Assembly (NCBI GenBank): GCA_008931825.1
Contig: QXVZ01007564.1
Coordinates: 28,080-51,844 of the forward strand
Direction of reading: 5' to 3'
DNA length: 23,765 nt
From: Phallusia fumigata
Taxonomy: Eukaryota > Chordata > Ascidiacea > Phlebobranchia > Ascidiidae
Numbering within the stretch: position 1 is the first letter of the stretch; each line of letters opens with the position of its first letter. Below the pieces are notes generated by a model. The model saw nothing but the letters and a program-made list of their open reading frames with translations, did not search any database and was not told the origin of the DNA. Made by a program: the position numbers and the translations under genes. Shown here one piece after another: positions 1-10,500 of this stretch.

Positions 1-1857
1 CCCCCCCCCCCACTGGATACATATCCCCAAGCCAAATAAGACCCCTAAAATATAACTTCCTCCCATTTTGTAGAATGATGCGTCTAAAACATTGTCAGAT
101 TGCAAAATACGTGTAATTAAAGCAACATTCGTTCAATTCGCTTTAGAACAGCGGTTCTTACTGTTTCCTTGTTACCATTTCAACTGGATGTGTGGACATT
201 AGGAGCAGACGCAAAACAAAAACAGAACACTTCTTGTGATGACGTATAGCTATGGAAACCGCAAAGGAAGAGCAAAAAAGAAAACTCTTTGCCGGGGGTG
301 ATTATGCCTTTCTCCCTCCTCACGCGAATCGCGCTCGTTGGACAAATACCATTTTCGTGTTCGAGAATTCTTTAGTTCTGATAAAGCCCTGTCGGTGATT
401 GAGCAAACAAACCAAATCTCGCCGTCCACTGTCGCACAACAATTAGCCAACAAATATTTACCACCCGTTGCTAGGTAACCAGGACGCTTTTTTGCGCTGT
501 TAGTCCACTCACGAATGTAAGTGAGTTTGACGGGTTTCAATTTTGAACCTGGCGGCGTTGCAATAAAATTTACGACACGTGATAAAGGAATGGTACAATA
601 AGATACCACTGTTAAAAAGAAAATAACTTTAGGATGACGAGACACGAACTTGAAGAGCAACTTAATTAAAAATATAACTGCCGGATAACTTGTAAATATT
701 GAATACATTGTAATGCAAACGTTTCGACAATCGATGTCGTCATCAGTACACGACAGCAATTGTCAAAGCGTTTGCAATTAAATGTATTTACTACACAGAA
801 GTTCTCTGGCAGTTGTGCTTTTTTAATTTATAAATCTTTAGTGACAAAAATATCGCGACATATTTTTAGTTTAAGGTCCTGAAAGGCAATCAACTTTTTT
901 GTCGTAGCTTTCCGTATTGAAATTTTTCCAGCAAAATAAAACTACAATCGATTTAAACGAACATAAATTTTTTTTTAAACTTCCATGAACTAAAACCACG
1001 AGAATTAGAAAACAAGCCGAATCGTGGGATTTACGCTAAAACACGTGGCAGAAAAGGAAGCCTATGTAAACAGTGTTGCCAAACATGTGGTATGAAATCC
1101 ACTTGTCATTTTATCAAAAGAATCAACATTGGCAAATTCCTACATACGTACCCACGCTTACACTTCAAAACGACCGAGACATTGAGACTTGAAAGGCTTC
1201 TGTGTGCAATATTTGTTGAGTAAACCTTTCTTGAAGCATGAACGCCCTCCCATGTATCGTAAACTCGGGAGCACTTCGCCGAACGCGTGTCTGTCGACGG
1301 TTGAAGCTATAAATCGGTGAAAGTCAATTATTAAACATCTGTTTTTTGTCAAAGCGCCGAAAAGGGCTAAAATTGTAATTATAAAGGCAATTTTGTGTGG
1401 TTAGATTTGAGTTTACGTCCTAACAAGTGTTCAGTCACAAAAACGACAGTTTTAAGCCATTTTCCACATGCACATTTGCTACCTTTTTTCATACCACATA
1501 CCTGTGATTACATTATCCAATTTGTCACAAAACAAAGCAACGGCGCACCATAAAAATGAGATATTACATGAGCAAATGTTAGTGCCGAAATAGTGGTAAA
1601 CGTCGACAAATCGACAAGGCTAGTTGTACGTTCTCCGGCGTTGCGTGCAGAAACATATTGGTATGTTGTATCACAAAGCAAACAACCAATTGACGATTTG
1701 TCTTTAAGAATATTTTAAATTTCCTATAGTAGTGCATTTTACATTGGTGCATTGTCCCCGCGAAACGTCTGACGTCACTATAGCGGTGTGAGTGCCACCT
1801 AGCGGGGCAGTATATTCCAATATAACACCAAAGACAATGATCTTGTTTTGCGTGCAG
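1..1857. other. Non-coding stretch upstream of cysteine-rich gene A
   Basis: No conserved coding exon is recognisable here. It opens with a run of 12 C. It should hold the promoter and first exon of gene A, but no ATG exon ending in the required phase 1 with a good GT donor was found; the perfect-looking donor near 517 is preceded in the needed frame by a stop a few codons upstream. A CRE-type palindrome TGACGTCA lies at 1770-1777, about 80 bp before the first recognised exon. A copy of a dispersed repeat (about 640-745) occupies part of the area. Confidence 0.5.
640..745 (-). repeat. Dispersed repeat, copy R1
   Basis: Reverse-strand copy of a repeat also present near 20950-21056. The 20-nt core TTTGCATTACAATGTATTCA is identical (here its complement is at 700-719; at 20984-21003 on the plus strand). 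On both sides similarity continues: an ACTGATGA.GAC / GATTGT block upstream and an ATTAAG-TGCTCTT-AAGT-CGTGTC block downstream. The latter carries small substitutions, as in an old multicopy element. No coding capacity is seen. Class unknown (SINE tail, MITE or other). Confidence 0.7.
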
Positions 1858-3137
1858 AAGGTGCCGACGCCCCGGAGCCGAAGATCTGTGAAACCTGCAA
1901 CCAACCTGTTGTGATTTGTCCGACGTGCCACCAAAAAGTGGTTGACAGCCAACCTGCTGGTAAGTCCCTGACATCGCAGCGATCGTGGTGTGTTTGCGCG
2001 CTGGATGATTGAGGAGACCGGTAGACAATGACGAATACTGTTTGTTTTTGGTGGTGGCTGCTCTGTGATCATCGGACTTAGCTTAACTAAAAGCATTACC
2101 GCCGGAAAACTTGTATGTAGTGAATACTTAAGGCAAGTAAAAGTGATCTAAGTTGGCCATGGATACCAACAATCCATATTCCGTACACCTATACCAATTA
2201 CTGTCTGCGTTTAAGATTGTTTCTCTCACATAACGTTATCCTAAGGAAAATAATGCTCTGTGGGCATATGGTGACCGATACGGCAGTAGTGTATGGCAAC
2301 TATGGCCACAATAACAAAACGAAAAAGGAAAAAGGGGAATAACAATAGGGACAGTAAAACAGGGCATCTGCGGAATGGCTGCCGTTTTATGGTAAACAAA
2401 TGAGTGTCGATCTTTAGATTGGATTATTGATAAACATTACCACACAAATCATTATAGCAGAAATGTAGTTTTATTATCGCTGGTAACCCCTGACAAACCG
2501 CATTTTGATTAATATCGCTAGTTGTTGCCAAAGAAAAAAGAAAACAAAATGCACAACTATAAGTAGCGCAAAGTAACCTTCTAGTTCGTCTGTATACCAC
2601 CTGGCATAATTGCACATCGCTATGTTTACATGACGTGAGATGCGTAATAGGGGTATTGTGTTAGATTTAAATGACATCAACGTGGCACTACAGCCAATTA
2701 CACGGCTTCTGTGTGAAAAAATCATCGCCGGCATCATAAGATTTAAACCCACGCCCTTAAAGTTTTGTCAATCGAGGGCCTGACGGAAAGCAAATTGAAA
2801 ATAAAGGATAAATTGCGTTTGCTGAATTAAAAAGCTGACTGCCTGGGAGCTTGGAAATAGTAAATACGTTGTAGACCTTGTTGTCATTATTAGTTTGCAT
2901 TACAATGTATTCACTGTATACAAGGGGTCTAGCAGTTATGCTTTTAATAAAGCTTCCCATCAGATCCGTGTATTGACCTCCTAAGTTACCTTTGCCGGTA
3001 GTGAATTCCGATGTGTGTGCATTTCAGGTACGTTGGACTCGATTAACAAGGGACTGGATACGGCAAACAACGCCTTCGACTGTTGCAACAAAATGTTCGA
3101 CTGTTTTGGCAAAGCAGAAGAACTGGGACAGCAGTAG
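1858..3137 (+). CDS. Cysteine-rich small protein, paralogue A (partial, first exon not found)
   Basis: Two exons are supported: 1858-1959 (acceptor GCAG before it, donor GTAAGT at 1960) and 3028-3137 (acceptor TTTCAG, stop TAG at 3135-3137). Both joints are phase 1. The first encodes EPKICETCNQP then VVICPTCHQKVVD, a C-x2-C-x6-C-x2-C array like a zinc-binding ribbon or knuckle. The second encodes a short amphipathic segment, then DCCNKMFDC and a tail ending in QQ. Both exons match those of gene B in sequence, phase and order, which is the main reason to call them coding. The intervening intron of 1068 bp carries two repeat copies. An AATAAA signal at 3314-3319 is suitably placed for its 3' end. 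No in-frame ATG exists in the first recognised exon, so a 5' exon is missing, unrecognised, or the gene is decaying. Protein family and function unknown; metal binding is inferred from the Cys spacing only. Confidence 0.62.
2076..2133 (-). repeat. Dispersed repeat, copy R2 (short, diverged)
   Basis: Within the intron of gene A. The segment GCCGGAAAACTTGT followed by GTGAATAC parallels GCCGGATAACTTGT and TTGAATAC in copy R1 (681-706) in the same orientation, and the preceding CTTAACTAAAAG resembles CTTAATTAAAAA. It ends before the 20-nt core seen in the other copies. Confidence 0.5.
2735..2760 (-). repeat. tRNA-like B-box remnant
   Basis: On the minus strand the segment reads GGGCGTGGGTTTAAATCTTA, close to the Pol III B box (GGTTCRANYCC) and sharing GCGTGGGTT with similar remnants near 7547 and 8988. 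No A box or cloverleaf is evident, so it is a SINE remnant at most. Confidence 0.35.
2847..2960 (+). repeat. Dispersed repeat, copy R3, with partly inverted ends
   Basis: Carries the same 20-nt core as R1 and R4, at 2894-2913, followed by a CAGTTAT...TTTTAAT block matching R1. Its outer ends are roughly inverted: GGGAGCTT at the left faces AAGCTTCCC at the right, and TAGACCTT faces AAGGGGTCTA. This resembles a small foldback or MITE-like element. It lies in the intron of gene A. Confidence 0.5.
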
Positions 3138-3723
3138 AGGGATGTGGTTGACGAATTTTCCCTGTTTTTCATTTTGTACTTGTGTAAAAACAAATTTCTA
3201 TCTCACTACAAAGGTTATCGCTGTTGCTTCTGCTTTTCGCTATTTTGGCTCGTTACAACTCCGTGGCGCACCGATTTGCGTCACGCGGGGCTTTCCCTAC
3301 ATAATTTTACGGAAATAAAATGCAGTAGTGCATTTCCTGTTTTAGTTTTGTATGTACAAAAAAACACAGCAACATTACTTGTAGAATCTACAGCCCATGG
3401 TTATAGGCCGAGTTTTCTGCGAGCCAGGGGTGGCCTCCATGGAAACGGGGGAGGGCATATACGTGGGAGCATGTAAAGGGGGGGGGGGCATGTTTGGTCC
3501 TATTAATTGGTGTGGTTAGTCACGTGTAGTTGCATTAGAGCATGTTTGTTGGAAATAGGTATCGAAATACGCTGTTCTCCTGTCACTAAGTTTGCTTTCG
3601 TATCCCTTTGAAAAGGTTTTTATGCAACTTTGTTGTATGTTGCATTAAATTAGGCCTTTAGATTGGTCCCAAGTCAGGGAGCGCTTGTTTACAAAAGATT
3701 CCCACCTAATGCATGATTTCACA

Positions 3724-3763
3724 TCTACAGTGAGTAAACCACAAACAAGGAAATCACTGTAGA
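3724..3763. repeat. 10-bp inverted repeat (stem-loop)
   Basis: TCTACAGTGA at 3724-3733 is the exact reverse complement of TCACTGTAGA at 3754-3763, separated by 20 nt. Could form a hairpin or be a dyad binding site. No other feature explains it. Confidence 0.4.
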
Positions 3764-4290
3764 CGTCGAAAACATGCAAGGTAAACATGATACTGCATCC
3801 AATTAAATGTTGTAGTGATTTAATTCGATGTTTATCATCGTAATGTACGGGATTAATTCAGAATGTTTTGTAAACTAACTCACCCTGAGCGATGACTAAC
3901 CACAGGCTTTAGTCTTACAGTTGTTTAACAAGTTAAGGTTTTGTAAGGCGTGGCGTTAAGGGGAAGATTCGTCCAGTTTGACTGTTATATTGAATTTTCT
4001 TAATGAATGAAGAGTTTTTTGAATTGATAAATATATGTTAGGAACCTTTTTACGAGGTTTATTTAAAAATTATTTTTTTGTTTTGTGCCATAAAAGTTGG
4101 TACCCTTTCATAGATTCTGTTTTTAAATTTTCGCAAGTATGACGCAGAAAACGATATTGATAAACTTTATGTGTGTTCGGGAAACTTACTTCATTCTGCT
4201 TTGCTCAGCAAAAGTTTTTTTTTCTGCAACAAAACTGCAGCAGCTTATACTTTTGCTTTGCAACCCTTACCAGTGTGTTTTGTATTTTAA

Positions 4291-4313
4291 CTTAAGTTGA
4301 ACTGAGCGCCGTA
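4291..4313 (+). promoter_or_regulatory. Candidate trans-splice acceptor or short 5' UTR of gene B
   Basis: A T-rich tract ends in CTTAAG (4291-4296) 17 nt before the ATG at 4314. In animals that trans-splice a spliced leader, such as ascidians, this arrangement is typical; in others it would simply be 5' UTR. The sequence alone cannot decide. Confidence 0.25.
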
Positions 4314-5871
4314 ATGACAAAGCAAAAACCCTCTGATAATGACCTTGAGTCTGTTGTGGAAGAGAAAACGCAAAGTGATTCGGATGAAGGAAAGGCGAAG
4401 GAAAAAGATTCCGACGACTCCAAGCAATCTTGTTCAAGTGAAAATAAGTTGGAAGAAGATGAAAAAGAGAAAGGTGAGTGTCGGTTCCAAATCATAGAGT
4501 TACCCCAAGCTGCACTCTCTGTTGTATTCCCCTTACCTATCTTATAAATTGTACATTAAGGTAAGTCACCCTTGGAATAAAATCTCTCTTACATTAGGAT
4601 AAGTTACCCTTCGAAGTATTTCTCCCCTACCAAAATTCTGGGCTGCCGACGCTTTTGGATGGGTTGAGTTGAGTTTATTTCGCTTGGTGAAAGAAATCAT
4701 AGCGACACAAAAGCATTAAACAATCACCAACCCGGAATAGAGGCACAATTGGTGGATTATGGTTAAACGCTCTGTAGCCACAACAAACGAAGTCCCGAGC
4801 CTCCCACCTGTTAATTTACATTAGCTTGTCTCAGAAAGTTAGATATAGACATGTCTTTTGTACCAGAAATAGATATTTACATGAAAACATGTTACCTTTC
4901 AAGTTTTTATAATATACATGTAATGATGAAGATATTTTCATTTTAAAACCATTGAGTAGACAACCTTTGAGTAAATAAAGAAAGTAAAATGTTTAATTTC
5001 TTGAGGGCCCCTCCAAACCGTGAGGCCTTAAGCTACAGATTTCATATCTTGTACCCAAATACAGCATTGATTTTACCCTTTTGTTTCGGTAATTGGTTTC
5101 ATCCGAAGCAGAAGAGCCGAAGATTTGCGACACCTGCAAGCAACCAGTGTTAATCTGCCCGACTTGTCACCAGAAGGTTGTCGACAAACAACCGGAAAAA
5201 GAGAAACCAAGTGAGAGCAATTTTAAACTCTTTCCGCACTGAAACAACATTGGACAAAACAGATAACAGCGGACACAAGCCAACCAGGCTTGGTATTTTT
5301 GTCAGACTCTTCTTTTCTGGCAAACAGAAAAATAATTAAGAAACAATCAGTGTGGGGGCAATTTTTTAATACGAATCAGAACTTCTCTTACCGCAGCTAA
5401 GTAGTAATACTTATTTCGAAACCTGCAGCTTGTTTCTTGAGCAAGAAACTTGAACTGCATTGCTCCAACCCAAGTGAAACTTGATGGCTTGACCCAATCT
5501 AGTCACAAACGGTCACAAATCACTTATAACAGAAATTGGCCTCAGTTTTGCCATTCTGACAAGATGTTAACCAACTACAATGCCGCCAAGAAGTCTGAGT
5601 GGTTAGCGTAAATGAAGTCAGCATTCAATTGATAAAAAATGATCCCACGGAACTGCAATGAGGCAGGTAGTTCCAACGCGGACTTTGCATTAGCATAACG
5701 CATTGAGGCGTTGTTCCTGCAAGTGAGTAAAAAAATCTTTTACAGCTGTGTTTTACTGTCGCAGGCAAACTGGAGCTTGTCAACGCAGGCTTGGAAACAA
5801 GCAGTAACCTATTTTCGTGTTGTTCGAACATGTTTGAATGCATCAACAACGCGTCCCAAGTCGGCAAGTAG
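4314..5871 (+). CDS. Cysteine-rich small protein, paralogue B (121 residues, three exons)
   Basis: Exons 4314-4473 (donor GTGAGT), 5112-5210 (acceptor AGCAG, donor GTGAGA) and 5765-5871 (acceptor CGCAG, stop TAG at 5869-5871); both introns are phase 1 and the sum is 366 nt. Residues 1-54 form a highly charged, probably disordered segment rich in E, K, D and S. Residues 54-87 hold EPKICDTCKQP and LICPTCHQKVVD, a C-x2-C-x6-C-x2-C array as in small zinc ribbons. The last 35 residues contain a predicted short helix and SCCSNMFEC, then a polar tail. No signal peptide or membrane segment is seen, so an intracellular protein is likely. The two 3' exons align along their whole length with gene A about 3 kb upstream, indicating tandem duplication. 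I do not recognise the family. Zinc binding is inferred from Cys spacing only. Confidence 0.72.
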
Positions 5872-7530
5872 ATGACAATCCGAGTCTCCTGTACGTTAAA
5901 ACCATTCTTAACCACAAAATATACACATTTACCGCTACATCTTAATCTTATACTTTGCCTATGCATTACTGGTTTTGCACTAATGCACTATTTTTTTCAG
6001 TAAACTGTTGCTACCAGACATTGCATGAATTTAGGAAGAAGTATGCGTACCGACGTTTCCTTTATTATCCCGTTGTGTTGTATTTCGCGCCTTGAATGTT
6101 ATTCAACCTGAGGAAGACGACCTGTATAGGACGCAAAATACATTTACCAGAAGAGCCTACATAAATTCATTAATGACCTATTTATTAGGTGTAGCGTAAA
6201 CTTAAAGTTTGACTTCTAAACTTAATTAACTGCAATGAATATAATTCAAAAGTTAGTTTTACCATTGTCTGGATTTTATGGTGGGGGAAGGCCTCTTTTG
6301 CCCCTACGTGTCGGCGCCAATGGCCAAGCATTTGATAATCCACTATTATTACAAACAGTTTGATTGTCTGCATGCAGTGATTTTCAACTTTCATTTAAGT
6401 GCAGTAACTTGAAAATGCATCATCTGTGGTGAGTTTCGAATAAGGACAGCATTTCATTTGGGGCTAATACATGTCGGCATGTATATTTGCGACAACTTTG
6501 GCATTGCTGCTCAGCATCACTGATGGTTCAGGACTTGGCTGGGAATTGTCGTATGAGTCATCGTTGATCTATTGTGTTTGTTGTCCATTGTTTGTGCTGG
6601 TTTGTTTTGTTGATTTAATACATGCAGTTTCGATACCCCTGACTGTCTACGCGTTTTTAAAACTGCCGCATGCAAACTGTCAAGAGTACAAACAAACTTA
6701 GTATTGGCCAACTTGATTGTTTTTCTAACTTCCACAGAAGTTCAGAAGTTTTACATTCATTGACGTTTTAACCAGAATCTGAAGGCAAAACCTCATTTCT
6801 GCTTCGCAAGCTTTTCAGTCGAATGTTATGCTCGCACACTGTATTGGAATGCAACGAATAAAAAAAGCGGTGACTTTAAAATATCAACATGTTCTGCAAA
6901 CTGAATGCAACGAGGTAAGTTGGACTGAAAAATAACTTGTTCCTGTTTTTCTGACCTACCATGGAAAAACAAAGATGATTCAGGGTGTTGTTTTGTTTAC
7001 CTGGAATTGTTTTGTTTACCGAGACTTCGGAGCAAAACAAGCAAAAACAGTGAACAGTTTTGTAACTGGTTGCAAATATTGAGCAGCTTGCATATTGTCT
7101 AAGTTGGAACTATTTCACGCAAAACTTCAAACAACAAAATATGCAACATACAGACTCAAAGGAAAGCTTTGTTTCCTGTGTGACACATGCACTTAACATT
7201 TCAAATTTTCCTTTTTCGTTTTCGTGGTTGTCTTCTCTTTAAATCCGTTGTGGCGAAACCAAACAATTTCTGCAATCAATCATAAAATACGAGTTACTTC
7301 AACGCCGATAAAACCTCAACATTTCACTTTTTACTTAAGCTACATTTTATCTGATACTCTTTAGTTTCTTGTACCATTAGTTACTTTTGCGTCAAACTTT
7401 ATCTAAAAATACAAATTACTTTTTTATTTATCTATTTCTCCCGAAGATCGATCATGTTTTTTAAGTCTGTATATGGATTGAGCGCCTCAGTCCATTCGAT
7501 CAAGCGCTCGCCCAAATACAACTTACTTTC
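5872..7530. other. Convergent intergenic region between gene B and the UNC93-like gene
   Basis: Holds the 3' UTR of gene B and downstream flank of the minus-strand UNC93-like gene. No AATAAA was found within a few hundred bases of the gene B stop. A strong polypyrimidine-AG acceptor sits at 5985-6000. A minus-strand AATAAA at 7423-7428 could serve the UNC93-like gene. Open frames here are short and unsupported. Confidence 0.45.
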
Positions 7531-7536
7531 TTTATT
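7531..7536 (-). terminator. Poly(A) signal AATAAA of the UNC93-like gene (candidate)
   Basis: Minus-strand AATAAA begins directly after the modelled TGA stop (7537-7539). It would leave an almost non-existent 3' UTR, so the second AATAAA at 7423-7428 may be the one used. Confidence 0.4.
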
Positions 7537-10500
7537 TCACGGGGTTCGAACCCACGCATACAACTTACTGCTCTGAGTAAAACAAAAAAAAAACGTTTCA
7601 GAGCGCCACCTACCGAGAAAAAGAAGAACGATGAGGAGCAAAGCGATGAGGACGTAGATCTTCTCCCGAACACACAGGGAAGTACTCCACGCGTATTGAA
7701 TCGCAAATCCGACAGAAAAACCAACGTTGGCGATCGTAAAAGAAACCTCGCGATTTGCATAGAACAGCTGCGTGTACATATCTACGAAAACGGATGAGTG
7801 TAGCGTTATAATCAGGGTGGAAAGATAATGTGCTACGAAAGAACATTCTCATGTAGGAGAGTTGAATATTTCGATTTCGTTTATGACAGCACAATAAAAT
7901 AATAAACCAGGTGGATGCCTAAAAGCAGGGGTCGGTACCCCACCGCCTGCATACGTAAACGAAAAAATTAACACACTGTAACATTGAGTACACTTAAAAA
8001 TGTTGCTGCTTACTAATGGTTACTTGCATAGAATCATATCGAAAGTTTAACAAATAAACACTTACTGGATATCAAAATCTGCCAAAGTGCCCCTGTAACG
8101 CCGAGCAAAGCAAATATGACGTAAATCGCCCACGTGGTGGCGGTGCTCGGCTGCCACAAGAGGGCGTTGATGTACGCGGTAAGGTCCAACACGAAGACAG
8201 TAACGAAAAGTGCTTGGAAACCGATTTTGCCGAGGACCAGTCCCCCGAGGTAACACGAGATGGCGCTGAGGAGCGCAAAAATTATGTTGCAGATTCCGAC
8301 CTGCGCTTGAACGAGGAAACATGATTTGCAAGACTGGTTCGAGGCTGCTCCTAATCCCTCCCGAAAGAGGGATAAATTGCATTGAATTTTGTGTTTTGAA
8401 CTTGGGACACGTTTGTTTTCCTGCTTAGGTGATTTGGTGACATTCTGGATAAATTTTAGCTTACAATATTACCTCATGGTAGAAAAACCGTATGAAAACA
8501 AATAAATATACAAATTATTGTTAAACAAGCGACACGCTTTATCATTCAAACGTTTCGTCAATACCTTAAGCCATTATTAGTATCAAAAGGTTTATTTTTT
8601 TACCTATTTCTCAGTTTAAAAGTCACTTTTAGGTTTAAATGCTTCGGGGTTCGATTCTCCAAGATTCTGTACTTTGATATCTTCTCTTTGAATCATTACC
8701 TGACTAACGCCCATCACACATGACGTGTAGGCCCTTGTTGCGTCAGAGAAGACGAATCCCGTCACGTGGCCATAGTATATCGACATGGGAAGTATGAGAA
8801 GTTGTTCGAATTTCACCGCTTGAAGAAAAGTGTCTTTCACTGTAGTACCCAAGATTTGGAACGTCTGTAGGAAAAAAAGAGCTCCTAACTGGCTGCCTAG
8901 ACCCTGGCTTTCGCTTTGCTACAAAAAAGACAGTTACAGCGATAATTATAGAACCCCAGGCTGTCATTGGACATGGCCATCGGATTTTAACCCACGCACT
9001 TAGCCTGTAACGAGAATGTACAAAATCTGTGTTTACTTGTACTTCATCAACGCAGAATCGTATAAACGGTTTATACGACATAGCTTTGTCTGCATAGTAC
9101 AAAGTGACTACAAAACCTGCAGTGAATTTTTAAATCACGACATGACGATGGGTCAAGCTTAAATTTTGACACGTTAACTAAAATATATAGACCCAGTCGA
9201 GGGTACAGTTCCCAACTGTTGTTCATAGTAAGTATCCATATCCAAGGAGCATTTACCCAGCTAACTATAAAATATAAGGCGTTTGTTGTACACCATGACT
9301 GATAGTGAGTTTGAAGTGGTTTGAAAATATTTTAAATCTTTGTGGCCAGGTTGTTTTCTATTGGGGGCTCACAACGACGTCAGAGAAACCGTAAAAAACG
9401 GTTTTATGCGGCAGTTATCAGACAGACCAGCAACAGCGGTTTGCTGCAACTTGTACTTCATCTAGCTATTGTTGTTGACAATGTTGTGTTTGCTTACCTC
9501 TGCTAGTTTGCTCTTTTCCCGTTTTGAACAGACCACAATTTTATCGTTTCCGCTTGTGTCCACTTCGTTTGTCAATGCCGATCTTTCCATGACATCATCG
9601 TGTTCTTCGCGTTCGCTCCTTTCGTAATCCAGAGGCATCTCCGGGAGCAGAAAAAAGTGAATCGCCATCCCTGTGTAGGAATAAAAAAACTTAACGTACA
9701 TCTGACAACTATATTCGCAACACAGCTAGTGCAGTGCGTGATTAACGAGTCTGCAGGTTAAGATGGGATTTGAACCCACGACAGAAAACTACGTGAAGCT
9801 TTGCAGGAGCTGGGTCCTGTCACCAAAAGTGTGTAGTGTGCCTGAACAAAGCGCTAACTTGGGCAATCTTCTACCGTGCGTTTAAAATCCACGACATCCT
9901 TTTTAAACTAAAATGTCTGGAAGGTCGGACCTAATAACGAACCCGATCCATAAAAGAAACACTGACTCGGTGGCGTTGGAGTTCGAACCCGAAAAAAGCT
10001 GTTTGGAAGTTTCAATGTCAGCCAGAGATGGTATTTATTTCATTATTTTACCATTTTAGACACGATCTAAAAGCTAACTTTACATTGCTACCCTCGCGAG
10101 TTTCGAACCAGCGACCTACCGGTTAGCATGATCACAACGAACGATCCCAGCAACACATATATCGGTGTTCGACTTGTTGGAACATAACGTTCAATATTTG
10201 CTTGCGTAACGTTCGGGTCTTGACAATCGTTGGCACCACAGTGAATAAAGTTTGGCTCCGAAGTGGAAAAAGTCCCGGATGTGTTTGCGAATTCCGTCGT
10301 CATGTTAAAAGTGCTGATGTTATTGTAAGCTGAGGCTTGTTCGGAAGGACCCATGAAGTGCAAAATAGCGAAGACGAAGAGGTTACCAAAAACCTGTAAC
10401 ATAAAAATAAGCCTGCGTTAGTGAGATGACGTTGAGATAAACATAGAACCTTTCTGGGTTACAATCTTGCACGACTAGCGACGTCTTAGCGTAATGTTAC

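Larger units (their letters stand above)
3138..4313. other. Intergenic region between cysteine-rich genes A and B
   Basis: Contains the presumed 3' UTR and AATAAA (3314-3319) of gene A, a G-rich stretch at 3427-3488 including a run of 11 G, a 10-bp inverted repeat (3724-3733 against 3754-3763), then AT-rich sequence that must include the promoter of gene B. Open frames here are short and resemble no family I know. Confidence 0.5.

Noticed and set aside
252..300. Candidate first exon of gene A starting at 252
   Set aside because: Only the charge resembles exon 1 of gene B; the donor is weak and the intron would be 1.6 kb. Not called.
1579..2096. Minus-strand frames of 149 and 130 codons over gene A exon
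   Set aside because: They are antisense shadows of the plus-strand exon at 1858-1959 and adjacent intron; they resemble no family, while the plus-strand exon is conserved with gene B.
6471..6701. Plus-strand 76-codon hydrophobic frame
   Set aside because: Hydrophobicity follows from T-rich sequence; no splice context, homologue or conserved motif.
9755..9830. Functional tRNA genes at the B-box motifs
   Set aside because: Only T-arm-like parts are present; no cloverleaf with A box, anticodon arm and acceptor stem could be drawn.
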